This document shows positions 25,406-35,203 of a stretch of 64,000 nucleotides of DNA, piece after piece; the first letter of the stretch is position 1; each line of letters opens with the position of its first letter. The translations under genes were made by a program, and so were the position numbers. The stretch comes from Parasulfitobacter algicola. Its GTDB lineage: Bacteria; Pseudomonadota; Alphaproteobacteria; Rhodobacterales; Rhodobacteraceae. Where the stretch lies: assembly GCF_013315265.1 (NCBI RefSeq), contig NZ_JABUFE010000011.1, positions 1 to 64,000 of the forward strand. The letters run 5' to 3'. The notes under the pieces were generated by a model. It saw nothing but the letters and a program-made list of their open reading frames with translations, was not told the origin of the DNA and did no database searches.

Positions 25406-26365
25406 CTAGTCTGTTGGACGAAAGGCGGCACCCCAGGGAAACCGGCCAACCTTGATCGTCTTGATGGGTTTACGACTTGCAACATCAATCACCGTTACGT
25501 CCCCAGATACGCCATTTGTTGTAAACAACTGCGACTTGTCGGCGTTGAAATCCATATGCCAAACACGGCGCCCGACAAGAACATAGTCTTCAACTTCATA
25601 AGTTTGCGCATTCACCACAGCCACATGGTTCGACGGCCCAAGCGCGACAAAGGCGTATGTATCACCGTTGGTAAATTCAAACCCCACGGGCTGAACCCGG
25701 TCAGGATGTACGCCCGTCACGTTGAAATCAATCTTCGCAATTTCGCTCTGGTCGGCCACGTTGAATACCGTGATTGTACCCCCGATTTCCGAACTGACCC
25801 AAAGTTCTGTACCATCTTTGGCAAATTCAGCATGACGCGGGCGGCTGTCGACAAGTGTGTTGGCAAACAGCTCTTGCGTACTGGTATCGATCCAATGGGC
25901 CATATTCGTTGTTTCAGACGTGGTGATGGCGATCTTGCCATCGGGCGATACGGCCATGCCTTCGGGTTCGATCCCGACATCGATCTGGGCCACGACTTTG
26001 CGGGTTTCAGTATCGACCACAGTGGTGATCGCATCGTCTTCGTTCGCGATATAAAGATGCCGGTCATCGGGGTGCAGCACGAATTGTTCAGGATCTTCGC
26101 CAGACGGCAGATCAAACAGGATTTCGCCAGTATTTGGGTCCATCACCTGAACCGTGTCGCTGTCAGACGCGCAGATATAAAGACGGCTGAAGTCTTTGGA
26201 AAAGGTGATGCCACGAGGCCGTTCACCCGTGGGATAGGTTTGAATCACCTCAAGAGTTTCAATGTCAATCACGCTGACCGTGTCGTCTTTTTCGTTCGAT
26301 ACCCAGATTTCATCGGCGACTGCGGGCAGCGCGGCGATCATCAGGGCAAGTGTCATGCGTATCAT
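25406..26365 (-). CDS. PQQ-catabolism-associated beta-propeller protein (YVTN repeats)
   Basis: This 319-residue secreted protein (signal ends ALPAVADE) is made of YVTN-type propeller repeats, seen as VSNEKDDTVSVIDIETLEV, ICASDSDTVQVMDPNTGE, IANEDDAITTVVDTETRK and TNGVSGDVTVIDVASRK. It matches the propeller protein regularly found with quinoprotein alcohol dehydrogenases and their ABC genes. Propellers of this type bind proteins or small ligands; no catalysis is evident. It overlaps the binding-protein gene by 4 bases. Confidence 0.86.
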   Translation of the reverse strand: MIRMTLALMIAALPAVADEIWVSNEKDDTVSVIDIETLEVIQTYPTGERPRGITFSKDFSRLYICASDSDTVQVMDPNTGEILFDLPSGEDPEQFVLHPDDRHLYIANEDDAITTVVDTETRKVVAQIDVGIEPEGMAVSPDGKIAITTSETTNMAHWIDTSTQELFANTLVDSRPRHAEFAKDGTELWVSSEIGGTITVFNVADQSEIAKIDFNVTGVHPDRVQPVGFEFTNGDTYAFVALGPSNHVAVVNAQTYEVEDYVLVGRRVWHMDFNADKSQLFTTNGVSGDVTVIDVASRKPIKTIKVGRFPWGAAFRPTD

Positions 26366-27525
26366 TGGGCAAACTCCGTACAGTTGCTTTCGGGTTGATC
26401 CAGGCCAAGGGTGTCCAGTTCCGTGCGCTGGTGCAAAAACCCTTCCAGCGGGGCTTGCGCCACCAAGGCACGCGGATGAACCAGCGGGATCGGTTGGCGC
26501 AACTGGCCGTTCCAGGTGCGGAATGTCAGTGGACGCCCCTTAAAGCCCGCCAGTTCGAACTGGTCCGAAAGCATATAGCTGCGCAAGGTGGCCGGATCGT
26601 TTGAGTTGGTGCGCGTCACGGCCTCGCCCACCGCACGCACGGCAGCCCAGGCGGCATAGTCTTTTTGGGCCATGCTACGCCGAAATTCATCAGTAAAACG
26701 ACTTTGCAACTGTGCTGCCCCCCATTGTTCAACGACGGGCGACCATGTGACGGCGGTCAGACCTTCGGACCCCACAACAGGGCGCGCTTGCCAAGTATTA
26801 TAGATGATATAACGCCCGAAATCGCCCAACTCATCCGCGACGATCAGCGCGTTGTAATCGCCGAAATCCTGAGTGAACAGCGGCACCTCTTGCGCGGCGT
26901 TCCGGCGCATATCGGCGTCAAAAGCCCATGTCTTTTGCCCACTTAACTTCAACCCGAATTTCTGCAAAGACCGCAGCATCGCATCGGCATAAGCCACATC
27001 CCCGGGATGTTCGCCCACGATCATAACCAGATCATCCCACCGTTTTTTGACAAAAAACTGCGCCAAGGCATCTGTGCGCATGGCGACAGACGGGACCGTA
27101 TGCAAAATATTCGCACGGCAGTTTTCGGCGCGCAACGCCACGTCTTCAGCGGCGACGTTTAGCAGCACGGCACCGCGTGCATCGGGTAAATCAGCAATTT
27201 GCAGCAAAATATCTGCGGGTGCATCCATCACGACAATCTGTGTTGTCCCAAGCACCGCTTGTGCAGCTGCAACTGCATCACCGCCAACTGGCACTCTGAC
27301 CACGTCCAGCCCGTAGTTATGGCCAAGAAACCGGCCTGTGGTGATATTGTCCTGCAATCCCGCATGCGCCCCGTCGATGCCAAGCGTGTCAGGCAAAGGA
27401 TCAAGGCCAGATAAAGTGGGTGGTTGCGGTTGTTCGACCAGAAGATAGGTCATATCCAGGCGCACGTCTGCATGTGCAAAGCCAAATATCGCCCATACCG
27501 CCAAGACAGCCCAGATCAATCGCAT
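26362..27525 (-). CDS. ABC substrate-binding protein of the PQQ alcohol dehydrogenase system
   Basis: The ATG at 27525 is preceded by GGGAGGAT and gives 387 residues with a signal peptide (IFGFAHADV). The mature part has a type I periplasmic binding fold (branched-chain amino acid type): GIDGAHAGLQDNITTGRFLGH and VMDAPADILLQIADLPDARGAVLLNV. It matches the dedicated binding protein of the quinoprotein-linked ABC set. It is the first gene of the minus-strand operon and divergent from cytochrome c-550. The 163-base gap should hold both promoters. The ligand is unknown. Confidence 0.85.
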   Translation of the reverse strand: MRLIWAVLAVWAIFGFAHADVRLDMTYLLVEQPQPPTLSGLDPLPDTLGIDGAHAGLQDNITTGRFLGHNYGLDVVRVPVGGDAVAAAQAVLGTTQIVVMDAPADILLQIADLPDARGAVLLNVAAEDVALRAENCRANILHTVPSVAMRTDALAQFFVKKRWDDLVMIVGEHPGDVAYADAMLRSLQKFGLKLSGQKTWAFDADMRRNAAQEVPLFTQDFGDYNALIVADELGDFGRYIIYNTWQARPVVGSEGLTAVTWSPVVEQWGAAQLQSRFTDEFRRSMAQKDYAAWAAVRAVGEAVTRTNSNDPATLRSYMLSDQFELAGFKGRPLTFRTWNGQLRQPIPLVHPRALVAQAPLEGFLHQRTELDTLGLDQPESNCTEFAQ

Positions 27526-27688
27526 CAGATCCTCCCACATCTTCGACGCTATACGTTACGGCCACAAAGGCGCAGTCCGACTTTGGTCTGATTTCACGGC
27601 ATTCGAAACCAAAGTCCAATACCACACACGTCAATCACCACGTTACAACACATACAAACACCAGAATACTTTATCAGGAGTTCACAGG

Positions 27689-28381
27689 ATGGCATACGGC
27701 ACGCGGATTATATCAGGCGCATTGGCATTGGGGATCGCAGGATCGATGGCACTGGGTCACGGCGATGTTGCGCCGCAGGCCGTTGATACCGCAGGCCTGC
27801 CAGAATTGGGCGACGAATGGTTGATTGAAAACCCCTATCGTGCCGAAGCCGCAGGCGAAGATGTCTGGGCCCGTGCTGTTGAAATCGGCGCATCCGGATA
27901 TAACCAGAATTGCGCACGTTGCCACGGGCTTGAGGTCGTATCAGGCGGGTTGGCCCCTGATCTGCGCTTTCTTGAGGCCGAAGAATACGGCGATGAATGG
28001 TATGCTGAGCGGTTTCAGACAGGCTATACCCAGAACGGAATCACCAAAATGCCAGCCTTTGGCGACTTATTGGGGCAAGAGGCCGCATGGGCCATCCGCA
28101 CCTATATCGAAACGCGGCCAGATGATGCTGCCATGGAACAGGCCAGCGACACGCTGAAAGGCTTGCGCGATCAATTGGCCAGCATGGCGGATGGTGCAGA
28201 AGGCGACAGTGCCGCCATTCAATCGCAGTTGTCCGAAATCGCCAGCAGCATTGATACATTGTCCGGCGCGCCCTTGGCCGACAGCGTGGCATTTCGTGCC
28301 GCGAACTTGCTGCAAGGCAAACCCATGGCCTATAAAGAAGCGGCAGAAATTCTGACCATCGGTCTGTCTGCGGCCCATTAA
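27689..28381 (+). CDS. Cytochrome c-550, probable electron acceptor of the PQQ dehydrogenase
   Basis: This 230-residue secreted monohaem cytochrome has a signal peptide ending SMALG, the haem site CARCH with upstream GYNQN, and TKMPAFGDLLG giving the Met ligand. The first 150 residues resemble PedF/c-550 of ethanol oxidation. A helical Ala/Ser-rich extension of about 80 residues (about 150-230) is longer than usual. It should carry electrons from the PQQ dehydrogenase towards the terminal oxidase. It is followed 6 bases later by the XoxJ-like gene. AGGAG lies upstream of the ATG. Confidence 0.86.
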   Translation: MAYGTRIISGALALGIAGSMALGHGDVAPQAVDTAGLPELGDEWLIENPYRAEAAGEDVWARAVEIGASGYNQNCARCHGLEVVSGGLAPDLRFLEAEEYGDEWYAERFQTGYTQNGITKMPAFGDLLGQEAAWAIRTYIETRPDDAAMEQASDTLKGLRDQLASMADGAEGDSAAIQSQLSEIASSIDTLSGAPLADSVAFRAANLLQGKPMAYKEAAEILTIGLSAAH

Positions 28382-28387
28382 AACCCT

Positions 28388-29287
28388 ATGAAACGGCACG
28401 CTTTTTCAATTGCTTTGACATTTTGCCTTTGGGCGGGCCATCCGGCTTTCGCGAATGATCCCTGCGCAGATCACATCCCCCAGGCAAAACCCCAAAACGC
28501 ATCGCGCGATATCGTGGGTCAGGAACTTGACCAGATTATCGACCAAGGTCACATGCTGTTTGCGGTCTATGAAGAGTTCCCGCCCTATTCCTGGGAAGAC
28601 GCCGGAACGCCCCGTGGTGTCGACATTGATATCGCCCGCCTGATTGCGGCTGATATCGGCGTTGAAGCTCGGTTCAATTTCGTCGATGCTGGCGAAACGC
28701 TTGAGGCTGACTTGCGCAACAACATCTGGCAAGGCCCCATTATCAGCGGGCGCGTGGCCAATGTGATGATGCGGGTTCCTTACGACTCCGCCTTTGCCTG
28801 TCGCGTTGAACAAGTTGTCTTTACCGGCCAATACGCCATGGAAAGCATCGCTATCGCCTATCGCAAGGATGCATATCCCGACGAAAAACCGGTGCCCGCC
28901 TATTTTCGCTATGACACAGTTGCGGTGGAAAACGATTCCATCTCTGATTTCTATCTCAGTTCATTTGCGGGCGGGCAGATGAAGTCAAATGTCGTGCATT
29001 TCACCACAATGGCGGACGCAATGCAGGCCCTTGCAAATTCAGACACCATGGCAGCCATGGGGCCATTGGCACAACTGGAATATGGGGCAACGGACAAAAT
29101 CGGCATCCACCAACCGCCCCTGCCCGGCTTTGCTGTTGGCACATGGACTTTAGGTGTGGCTGTGAATTTTCGGTACCGCCCGCTGTCCTATACGGTCGAT
29201 GATGCGATTTTCGCAGGCTTGCAAGACGGGCGGATCGCTGCAATTTATGAAAGCTACGGGCTTCGTTTTCAACCGCCCGTGCGATAA
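28388..29287 (+). CDS. XoxJ/MoxJ-like periplasmic binding-fold protein
   Basis: This 299-residue protein has a signal peptide (GHPAFANDP) and the amino-acid-binding (family 3) fold: AVYEEFPPYSWEDAGTPRGVDIDIARLIA, RVANVMMRVPYD and LGVAVNFRYRPLSYTVDDAI. It belongs to the group encoded with methanol and ethanol quinoproteins. XoxJ is thought to help activate or load the dehydrogenase rather than to import a solute. Encoding directly after the cytochrome, away from any permease, supports this. Confidence 0.82.
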   Translation: MKRHAFSIALTFCLWAGHPAFANDPCADHIPQAKPQNASRDIVGQELDQIIDQGHMLFAVYEEFPPYSWEDAGTPRGVDIDIARLIAADIGVEARFNFVDAGETLEADLRNNIWQGPIISGRVANVMMRVPYDSAFACRVEQVVFTGQYAMESIAIAYRKDAYPDEKPVPAYFRYDTVAVENDSISDFYLSSFAGGQMKSNVVHFTTMADAMQALANSDTMAAMGPLAQLEYGATDKIGIHQPPLPGFAVGTWTLGVAVNFRYRPLSYTVDDAIFAGLQDGRIAAIYESYGLRFQPPVR

Positions 29288-29357
29288 CTTGGCCATTGGT
29301 CTTATATGCGTTCGGGCGCACTGCGCTTAACGTCAATCCAAACTGCGGAGCATTATC

Positions 29358-29888
29358 ATGAATTTATCTGGTTTTCGGGATATTGGTTTGGGGCGTGATG
29401 CTGTATGGTCTGGCTTGCTGGACGGCGATGTTTTGCAGCGCAGTGTTCCGGGGTGTACGGAATTGACCGGATCAGCGACGGATGGGTTTGAAGCGGTCGT
29501 TGTTCAAAAGGTGGGCCCGGTCAAGGCGACGTTCCGGGGCGCCGTTGTTCTTGAGGAAATGGTTGCGCCGGAGAGCCTTGTGCTGCGCGGCGAAGGCAAA
29601 GGTGGCGCTGCGGGTTTTGCCAAGGGCGGCGCGCATGTCCGGCTTGAGGAAACGACCGACGGCACGCGCTTGCATTACGAAGTTGAGGCAAAGGTGGGCG
29701 GAAAACTGGCGCAACTTGGCAGCCGGATCATCGACGGGTTTGCCAAAAAGATGGCAGATCAGTTTTTTGAGAATTTCCAATCTGTGCTTGAGGGCAGCCC
29801 CGAGGAGGAGGAAGCCACGACCGAAGCAGAAGAAACAGATGAAACAGCCGAGAAAAAAGGCTGGTTGAAACGTTTGGTTAAAAGCTGA
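29358..29888 (+). CDS. coxG: CoxG-like SRPBCC protein
   Basis: This 176-residue protein has the CoxG/SRPBCC start (residues 10-40: FRDIG..., DAVWSGLLDGDVLQRSVPGC) and core up to about 145. An acidic Glu/Thr tail and a basic amphipathic end (KKGWLKRLVKS) follow. In carboxydotrophs CoxG anchors CO dehydrogenase to the membrane through this end. It starts the five-gene co-directional set coxG-coxS-VOC-coxL-coxM. Confidence 0.85.
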   Translation: MNLSGFRDIGLGRDAVWSGLLDGDVLQRSVPGCTELTGSATDGFEAVVVQKVGPVKATFRGAVVLEEMVAPESLVLRGEGKGGAAGFAKGGAHVRLEETTDGTRLHYEVEAKVGGKLAQLGSRIIDGFAKKMADQFFENFQSVLEGSPEEEEATTEAEETDETAEKKGWLKRLVKS

Positions 29889-29923
29889 TCCCGGGGTGGG
29901 TCAGACGATAAGGGAGGATAACA

Positions 29924-30409
29924 ATGACATCGATATCATTATCTGTGAACGGGAAATCTGTTTCAGGTGACGTAGAAGGGCGCACGCTGCTATCGGCGTT
30001 TCTGCGCGAGAACCTGCAATTGACAGGCACCCACATCGGTTGCGATACCAGCCAATGCGGTGCCTGCGTGGTGCATGTGGATGGTCAGGCGATCAAAGCC
30101 TGTACGATGTTGGCGGCCGAAGCGGACGGCGCGGATGTGCGCACGATCGAAGGGATGGAAAACGCCGATGGATCGCTTGGCGTGATCCAGCAGGCGTTCC
30201 AGGATCACCACGGACTGCAGTGTGGGTTTTGCACACCGGGTATGGTGATGTCAGCTGCTGCATTGCTAAAGGACAATCCAAACCCGACCGAAGGCGAAAT
30301 CCGCGAATACCTGGAAGGCAACCTGTGCCGCTGCACGGGCTATCATAACATCGTCAAGGCGATCATGGCCGCCAGCGGTCAGGATGTGTCCAAAATCGCT
30401 GCCGAATAA
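29924..30409 (+). CDS. coxS: Molybdenum hydroxylase small subunit, two [2Fe-2S] (CoxS)
   Basis: This 161-residue subunit carries both iron-sulfur sites. The plant-type site is [12 protein letters not shown] with ACTML, and the C-terminal site is [10 protein letters not shown] with CRCTGYHNI. It passes electrons from the molybdenum centre of CoxL to the FAD of CoxM. GGGAGG lies upstream of the ATG. It is followed after 3 bases by a VOC gene, which is not part of the enzyme. Confidence 0.93.
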   Translation: MTSISLSVNGKSVSGDVEGRTLLSAFLRENLQLTGTHIGCDTSQCGACVVHVDGQAIKACTMLAAEADGADVRTIEGMENADGSLGVIQQAFQDHHGLQCGFCTPGMVMSAAALLKDNPNPTEGEIREYLEGNLCRCTGYHNIVKAIMAASGQDVSKIAAE

Positions 30410-30412
30410 ATA

Positions 30413-30748
30413 ATGACACAGCCTTTTATGGAAATTGGTACAGACGACCAAACCGTTAATCGTGATTTCTTTGCTGCAGTTTTTGACTGGGCATGGAAGG
30501 GGGAAAGCACACAAGGATGGTTTGAAAATAATCACGGACCCATTGGTCTGCATGGCGACGATACACCAATGGACGATACACCAATGATTGTACCCTATTT
30601 CCCCGTGACGGATATTAACGCTGCGATGGTGCGTGTTCTAGACAGCGGCAGCACGATAATGGGCGATATAAACCAAGAAGAGGGCTTTGGCGCCTTTGTC
30701 ACATGCGCCGATCCACGCGGCGTCCGCTTTGGACTGCACGAAACATAA
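30413..30748 (+). CDS. VOC-family protein inserted between coxS and coxL
   Basis: This 111-residue glyoxalase-fold protein is recognised by its first element ([18 protein letters not shown]), the [22 protein letters not shown] second half and the closing [12 protein letters not shown]. It starts 3 bases after coxS and ends 65 bases before coxL, so it is co-transcribed with the hydroxylase. A 15-base tandem duplication (30557-30586) repeats five residues, [11 protein letters not shown]. The function is unknown; the metal-binding His/Glu set of glyoxalase I is not evident. Confidence 0.75.
   Translation: MTQPFMEIGTDDQTVNRDFFAAVFDWAWKGESTQGWFENNHGPIGLHGDDTPMDDTPMIVPYFPVTDINAAMVRVLDSGSTIMGDINQEEGFGAFVTCADPRGVRFGLHET
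30557..30586 (+). repeat. 15-base perfect tandem duplication inside the VOC gene
   Basis: The unit GACGATACACCAATG occurs twice without interruption and stays in frame, adding DDTPM to the protein. It looks like a recent slippage event in a surface loop. Confidence 0.9.
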
Positions 30749-30813
30749 CAGAACCGATGGCCTTGCTGCCCAGCCAACAGGCTGCAGGGTGCATCACATT
30801 CAGGGAGGATAAA

Positions 30814-33177
30814 ATGCCAAAAGACGGAGGCATCGGCGCCAGCACAAAACGGCGCGAAGATTTGCGGTTTTTAACGGGTAAGGGCCGCTATACCGACGAT
30901 ATCAACCTGCACGGTCAGGCCTATGCGTATTTTTTACGCTCGGACATCGCGCATGGAACAATCAACAGCATTGATACCAGCGGGGCTGAGGCCATGCCCG
31001 GCGTGGTACGAGTGTTCACCGCAAGCGATTTCGAAGGTGTGGGTGGCATTCCCTGCGGCTGGCAGATCACGGATCGGCACGGCGAAGTGATGCAGGAACC
31101 CAAACACCCGGTTCTTGCCGAAGGCAAGGTGCGGCATGTGGGCGATCCGATTGCAGTTGTCGTCGCCGAAAGTCTGGATCAGGCCCGCGATGCGGCCGAA
31201 GCAATTGACGTCGATATCACCGAGCTTGAGCCAGTGCTAGATATGAAGGCGGCTGTGGCTGACGGCGCGCCCAAGGTGCACGACGATCTGACCAGCAACC
31301 TGTGCTATGATTGGGGCTTTGTCGAAGAAAATCGCGATGCTGTCGATCAGGCGATCAAAAACGCCCATCACGTCACCACGCTTGAACTCACAAACAACCG
31401 TCTGGTCGCTAATCCGATGGAACCGCGTGTCGCAGTGGGCGATTACAGTTTAGCTACTGATGAGCATACTTTATACACCACCAGCCAGAACCCCCATGTG
31501 ATCCGCCTGTTGATGGGCGCGTTCGTTCTGGGCATTCCCGAACATAAACTACGCGTCGTGGCCCCGGATGTGGGCGGTGGCTTTGGCACCAAGATCTTCC
31601 ATTACGCCGAAGAAGCGTTCTGCACCTTTGCCGCCAAACAGCTGCGCCGCCCGGTCAAATGGACCTGCAGCCGGTCCGAGGCGTTCATTAGTGACGCCCA
31701 TGGCCGCGATCACGTGACCAAGATTGAACTTGCGATGGACAAAGACGGCATGTTCCTGGCCCTGCGCACAGATACTTATGCCAATATGGGCGCGTATCTG
31801 TCGACTTTTGCGCCGTCGGTCCCGACCTGGCTGCATGGTACCTTAATGGCGGGGAATTACAAAACCCCGCTGATCTATGTGAACGTCAAGGCAGTCTTTA
31901 CCAATACTGTACCTGTAGATGCCTATCGCGGGGCGGGCCGCCCCGAGGCGACGTTCCAGCTGGAACGCGTTGTGGATAAGGCCGCGCGTGAAATGGGCAT
32001 TGATCCTGTAGAACTGCGGCGGCGGAATTTCATCACAGAATTCCCCTATGCCACGCCGGTTGCAGTGGAATATGACACGGGCGATTACCACGCTACGATG
32101 GACAAACTGCTGGACATATCGAACCATGCAGGTTTTGCAGCGCGGGCCGCCGACAGCAAGGCGCGCGGCAAGCTGCGCGGCTTTGGTATCGCGCATTATA
32201 TCGAAGCCTGCGGGATCGCGCCGTCGAACCTTGTGGGGCAGTTGGGCGCACGCGCCGGGCTTTATGAGTCCGCCACCGTGCGGGTCAATGCCACCGGATC
32301 GATCAGCGTGATGACCGGATCGCACAGCCACGGACAGGGCCACGAGACATCGTTCGCCCAGGTCGTATCTGATATGATCGGGATTGATGCCGACCAGATC
32401 GACATCGTCCACGGCGATACCGCCAACACCCCGATGGGCATGGGCACCTATGGCTCCCGCTCGCTGGCCGTGGGGGGATCGGCGATCGTCAAGGCGACCG
32501 AAAAGATCATCAGCAAGGCGCGCAAGATCGCGGCCCACCTGCTTGAGGCCGCCGAGGCGGATATCGAGCTGAAAGACGGCGCGTTTACTGTCGCGGGCAC
32601 TGATAAATCCGTGGCCTGGGGCGATGTCACGCTGGCAGCTTATGTGCCGCACAACTATCCACTGGAAGAGATTGAACCGGGGCTTGAGGAAACGGCTTTC
32701 TATGATCCGGCCAACTTTACTTATCCCAGTGGCGCCTATGGGTGCGAGGTCGAAGTGGATCCCGACACTGGCAAGGTCGACGTCGTGGCCTTCAGCGCGG
32801 CAGATGATTTTGGCAATATCGTCAATCCGATGATCGTCGAAGGTCAGGTGCAGGGCGGACTGGCCCAGGGTATCGGGCAAGCATTGCTGGAAAACTGCGC
32901 CTATGACGAAAATGGCCAACTGTTGTCGGGATCTTACATGGATTACACCATGCCGCGCGCCGATGATGTGCCGATGTTCAAGGTCGATCATTCCTGCATC
33001 ACGCCGTGCACGCATAACCCGCTTGGGGTCAAAGGCTGCGGCGAAGCAGGCGCGATCGGATCGCCGCCTGCGGTGGTGAATGCCGTCATTGATGCGCTGC
33101 AACGTGCAGGCCACGATGTCACCCATATCGACATGCCGCTTAGCCCAGATCGGGTCTGGGCCGCGATGAACCGTTAA
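30814..33177 (+). CDS. coxL: Molybdenum hydroxylase large subunit, form II CoxL-like
   Basis: The ATG at 30814 follows AGGGAGG and gives 787 residues. The protein has the xanthine-oxidase-family layout. The active-site loop is AYRGAGR at 370-376. This is the form II motif; true aerobic CO dehydrogenases (form I) have AYRCSFR with the copper-binding Cys. Cofactor motifs include [20 protein letters not shown] and [15 protein letters not shown] with the catalytic Glu. Subunit order S-L-M also marks form II. Whether it oxidises CO or another substrate cannot be decided by sequence. Confidence 0.9.
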   Translation: MPKDGGIGASTKRREDLRFLTGKGRYTDDINLHGQAYAYFLRSDIAHGTINSIDTSGAEAMPGVVRVFTASDFEGVGGIPCGWQITDRHGEVMQEPKHPVLAEGKVRHVGDPIAVVVAESLDQARDAAEAIDVDITELEPVLDMKAAVADGAPKVHDDLTSNLCYDWGFVEENRDAVDQAIKNAHHVTTLELTNNRLVANPMEPRVAVGDYSLATDEHTLYTTSQNPHVIRLLMGAFVLGIPEHKLRVVAPDVGGGFGTKIFHYAEEAFCTFAAKQLRRPVKWTCSRSEAFISDAHGRDHVTKIELAMDKDGMFLALRTDTYANMGAYLSTFAPSVPTWLHGTLMAGNYKTPLIYVNVKAVFTNTVPVDAYRGAGRPEATFQLERVVDKAAREMGIDPVELRRRNFITEFPYATPVAVEYDTGDYHATMDKLLDISNHAGFAARAADSKARGKLRGFGIAHYIEACGIAPSNLVGQLGARAGLYESATVRVNATGSISVMTGSHSHGQGHETSFAQVVSDMIGIDADQIDIVHGDTANTPMGMGTYGSRSLAVGGSAIVKATEKIISKARKIAAHLLEAAEADIELKDGAFTVAGTDKSVAWGDVTLAAYVPHNYPLEEIEPGLEETAFYDPANFTYPSGAYGCEVEVDPDTGKVDVVAFSAADDFGNIVNPMIVEGQVQGGLAQGIGQALLENCAYDENGQLLSGSYMDYTMPRADDVPMFKVDHSCITPCTHNPLGVKGCGEAGAIGSPPAVVNAVIDALQRAGHDVTHIDMPLSPDRVWAAMNR

Positions 33178-33228
33178 GGCAATGGCCCTGCCCCATGCGT
33201 GGCAGGGTCGATCCCAAAGGAGACCAAG

Positions 33229-34020
33229 ATGCATAATTTTGACTTTGCAAAACCTGCCACCATCGCCGACGCCGTGGCCGCCCTGCAGGGCGACGAAGCC
33301 CAACCCCTTGGCGGCGGACAAACCCTGATCCCCACGATGAAACAGCGACTGGCCGCGCCCGAAGTGCTGGTCAGTCTAACACACATCCCGGACATGCAGG
33401 GTGTGTGCACCAATGACGCAGGCCAGTTGTGTATCGGCGGGGCGACCACCCACGCCACTGTTGCACGCGAAGCCGCCAGCAGCTTTCCGGGGCTGGCGCA
33501 TCTGGCCGCTCATATCGGTGATCCGGCTGTGCGCAACCGCGGCACCATTGGCGGCAGCCTGGCTAATAACGACCCGTCGGCGTGCTATCCCGCTGCGGCC
33601 TTGGGCACCGGCGCCACGATCTGTACCAACCTGCGCGAAATCACTGCCGATGATTATTTCCAGGGCATGTTTGATACTGCACTGGACGAAGGCGAAATCA
33701 TCACCGAAGTTCGTTTGCCCATCCCTCAGGCTGCACATTATGAAAAGTTCGTTCAGCCGGCATCCCGCTTTGCGCTGACAGGCGTCTTTGTTGCCAAGTA
33801 CCAAGACCATGTGCGCGTCGCCGTCACGGGGGCTTCGGAAAACGGAGTTTTTCGATGGGCTGACGCAGAAGCGGCCTTATCGCAATCCTTTGCTTCAGAC
33901 GCTGTCGCGGACCTAAGCGTTGATCCAGATCACATGATCCACGATCTTCACGCGTCAAAAGAATATCGCGCAAACCTTGTGAAAGTTGGCACAATGAGAA
34001 GTGTCAAAAAAGCAAAGTAG
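33229..34020 (+). CDS. coxM: Molybdenum hydroxylase FAD subunit (CoxM)
   Basis: The ATG at 33229 follows AAAGGAG and gives 263 residues. FAD-binding motifs are LGGGQTLIPTMKQRL near residue 30 and RGTIGGSLANNDPSACYPAA near 105. It completes the three-subunit enzyme with CoxS and CoxL. After its stop, 172 bases lead to pdhA; a short hairpin around ACGGC/GCCGT (34040-34060) may end the cox transcript. Confidence 0.9.
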   Translation: MHNFDFAKPATIADAVAALQGDEAQPLGGGQTLIPTMKQRLAAPEVLVSLTHIPDMQGVCTNDAGQLCIGGATTHATVAREAASSFPGLAHLAAHIGDPAVRNRGTIGGSLANNDPSACYPAAALGTGATICTNLREITADDYFQGMFDTALDEGEIITEVRLPIPQAAHYEKFVQPASRFALTGVFVAKYQDHVRVAVTGASENGVFRWADAEAALSQSFASDAVADLSVDPDHMIHDLHASKEYRANLVKVGTMRSVKKAK

Positions 34021-34145
34021 ACATATCTTGATTTAAAAAACGGCGGCTCGGTACAGGGCCGTCACTATTAAAAAGCGCATTAACGTCAGATTTTTGACGC
34101 AGGGGAAAATTCCCCCTCGCCATTCGGGAACAGCTCGGCTAATAA

Positions 34146-34165
34146 ATAGTTTAACACTAAACTAT
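34146..34165. promoter_or_regulatory. 20-base palindrome upstream of pdhA, candidate operator
   Basis: ATAGTTTA and TAAACTAT form a perfect 8-base inverted repeat around ACAC, ending 27 bases before the pdhA start. TATATT (34163-34168) overlaps its right arm and could be the -10 box, so a bound regulator would block the promoter. A second short palindrome, GGGGAA/TTCCCC, lies at 34102-34115. No regulator gene is adjacent, and I do not assign a protein. Confidence 0.5.
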
Positions 34166-34192
34166 ATTTAGATTCCCGAGGGAGACACGCAC

Positions 34193-35182
34193 ATGGCGAC
34201 CCGGAAAGCGGCCAAAAAACCGAATGTTTCGAAAGAACAATTGCTGGATCATTACCGCGAGATGCTTTTGATCCGACGATTTGAGGAAAAAGCCGGCCAA
34301 CTATACGGGATGGGTCTGATTGGCGGATTTTGTCACCTTTATATCGGGCAAGAGGCTGTTGTTGTTGGCCTTGAGGCCGCCGCAAGCGAAGGCGACAAGC
34401 GCGTCACGTCATACCGCGATCATGGTCACATGCTGGCCTGTGGTATGGACCCTAAGGGTGTGATGGCCGAACTGACGGGCCGCGAAGGCGGGTACAGTCG
34501 CGGCAAAGGTGGCTCAATGCATATGTTTTCCAAGGAAAAACATTTCTATGGTGGGCACGGGATTGTGGCCGCACAGGTGCCGATTGGGGCCGGTCTGGCT
34601 TTTGCAGACAAATATCTGGGCAATGACCGCGTGACGTTCGCCTATTTTGGCGATGGTGCGGCCAACCAGGGCCAGGTTTACGAGACATATAACATGGCCG
34701 AACTTTGGGACCTGCCAGTGATTTTCGTCATTGAGAACAATCAATATGCTATGGGAACCAGCGTACAGCGGTCGACCAAATCACCGTCACTTTGGGAACG
34801 CGGTGCGGCTTACGGCATTCCGGGTGAAGAAGTCGACGGCATGGATGTGCTGGCGGTGAAAGAAGCCGGTGAAAAGGCTGTGGCACACTGCCGGGCGGGC
34901 AAGGGCCCCTATATTCTTGAGGTCAAAACATACCGCTATCGCGGCCATTCGATGTCAGACCCTGCCAAGTATCGCACCCGCGAAGAGGTTCAGAAAATGC
35001 GTGATGAACGCGACCCGATCGAACAGGTCCGCGATCTGCTGCTGACTGGTAAACACGCAACCGAAGATGAGTTGAAAGCCATCGACAAAGATATCAAGGC
35101 CGTCGTGAACGAGGCTGCAGAGTTTGCCAAAGAAAGCCCCGAGCCCGCGCTTGAGGAACTTTGGACAGATATCTACGCCTGA
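34193..35182 (+). CDS. pdhA: Pyruvate dehydrogenase E1 component, alpha subunit
   Basis: This 329-residue subunit binds thiamine diphosphate through the GDGAANQGQVYE...ENN motif (about 157-185). It carries the phosphorylation-loop counterpart YRYRGHSMSDPAKYRTREE near 250. With the E1 beta subunit it decarboxylates pyruvate and reductively acetylates the lipoyl group. AGGGAG precedes the ATG. It is the first gene of the pyruvate dehydrogenase set, but the next pdh gene is separated from it by an unrelated membrane gene. Confidence 0.95.
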   Translation: MATRKAAKKPNVSKEQLLDHYREMLLIRRFEEKAGQLYGMGLIGGFCHLYIGQEAVVVGLEAAASEGDKRVTSYRDHGHMLACGMDPKGVMAELTGREGGYSRGKGGSMHMFSKEKHFYGGHGIVAAQVPIGAGLAFADKYLGNDRVTFAYFGDGAANQGQVYETYNMAELWDLPVIFVIENNQYAMGTSVQRSTKSPSLWERGAAYGIPGEEVDGMDVLAVKEAGEKAVAHCRAGKGPYILEVKTYRYRGHSMSDPAKYRTREEVQKMRDERDPIEQVRDLLLTGKHATEDELKAIDKDIKAVVNEAAEFAKESPEPALEELWTDIYA

Positions 35183-35203
35183 TCGCGATTTGGAGATCCA
35201 AGT

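Noticed and set aside
30814-33177. Calling the cox operon a true aerobic CO dehydrogenase
   Set aside because: The active-site loop is AYRGAGR, without the Cys of form I enzymes, and the gene order is S-L-M. CO oxidation cannot be claimed from sequence.
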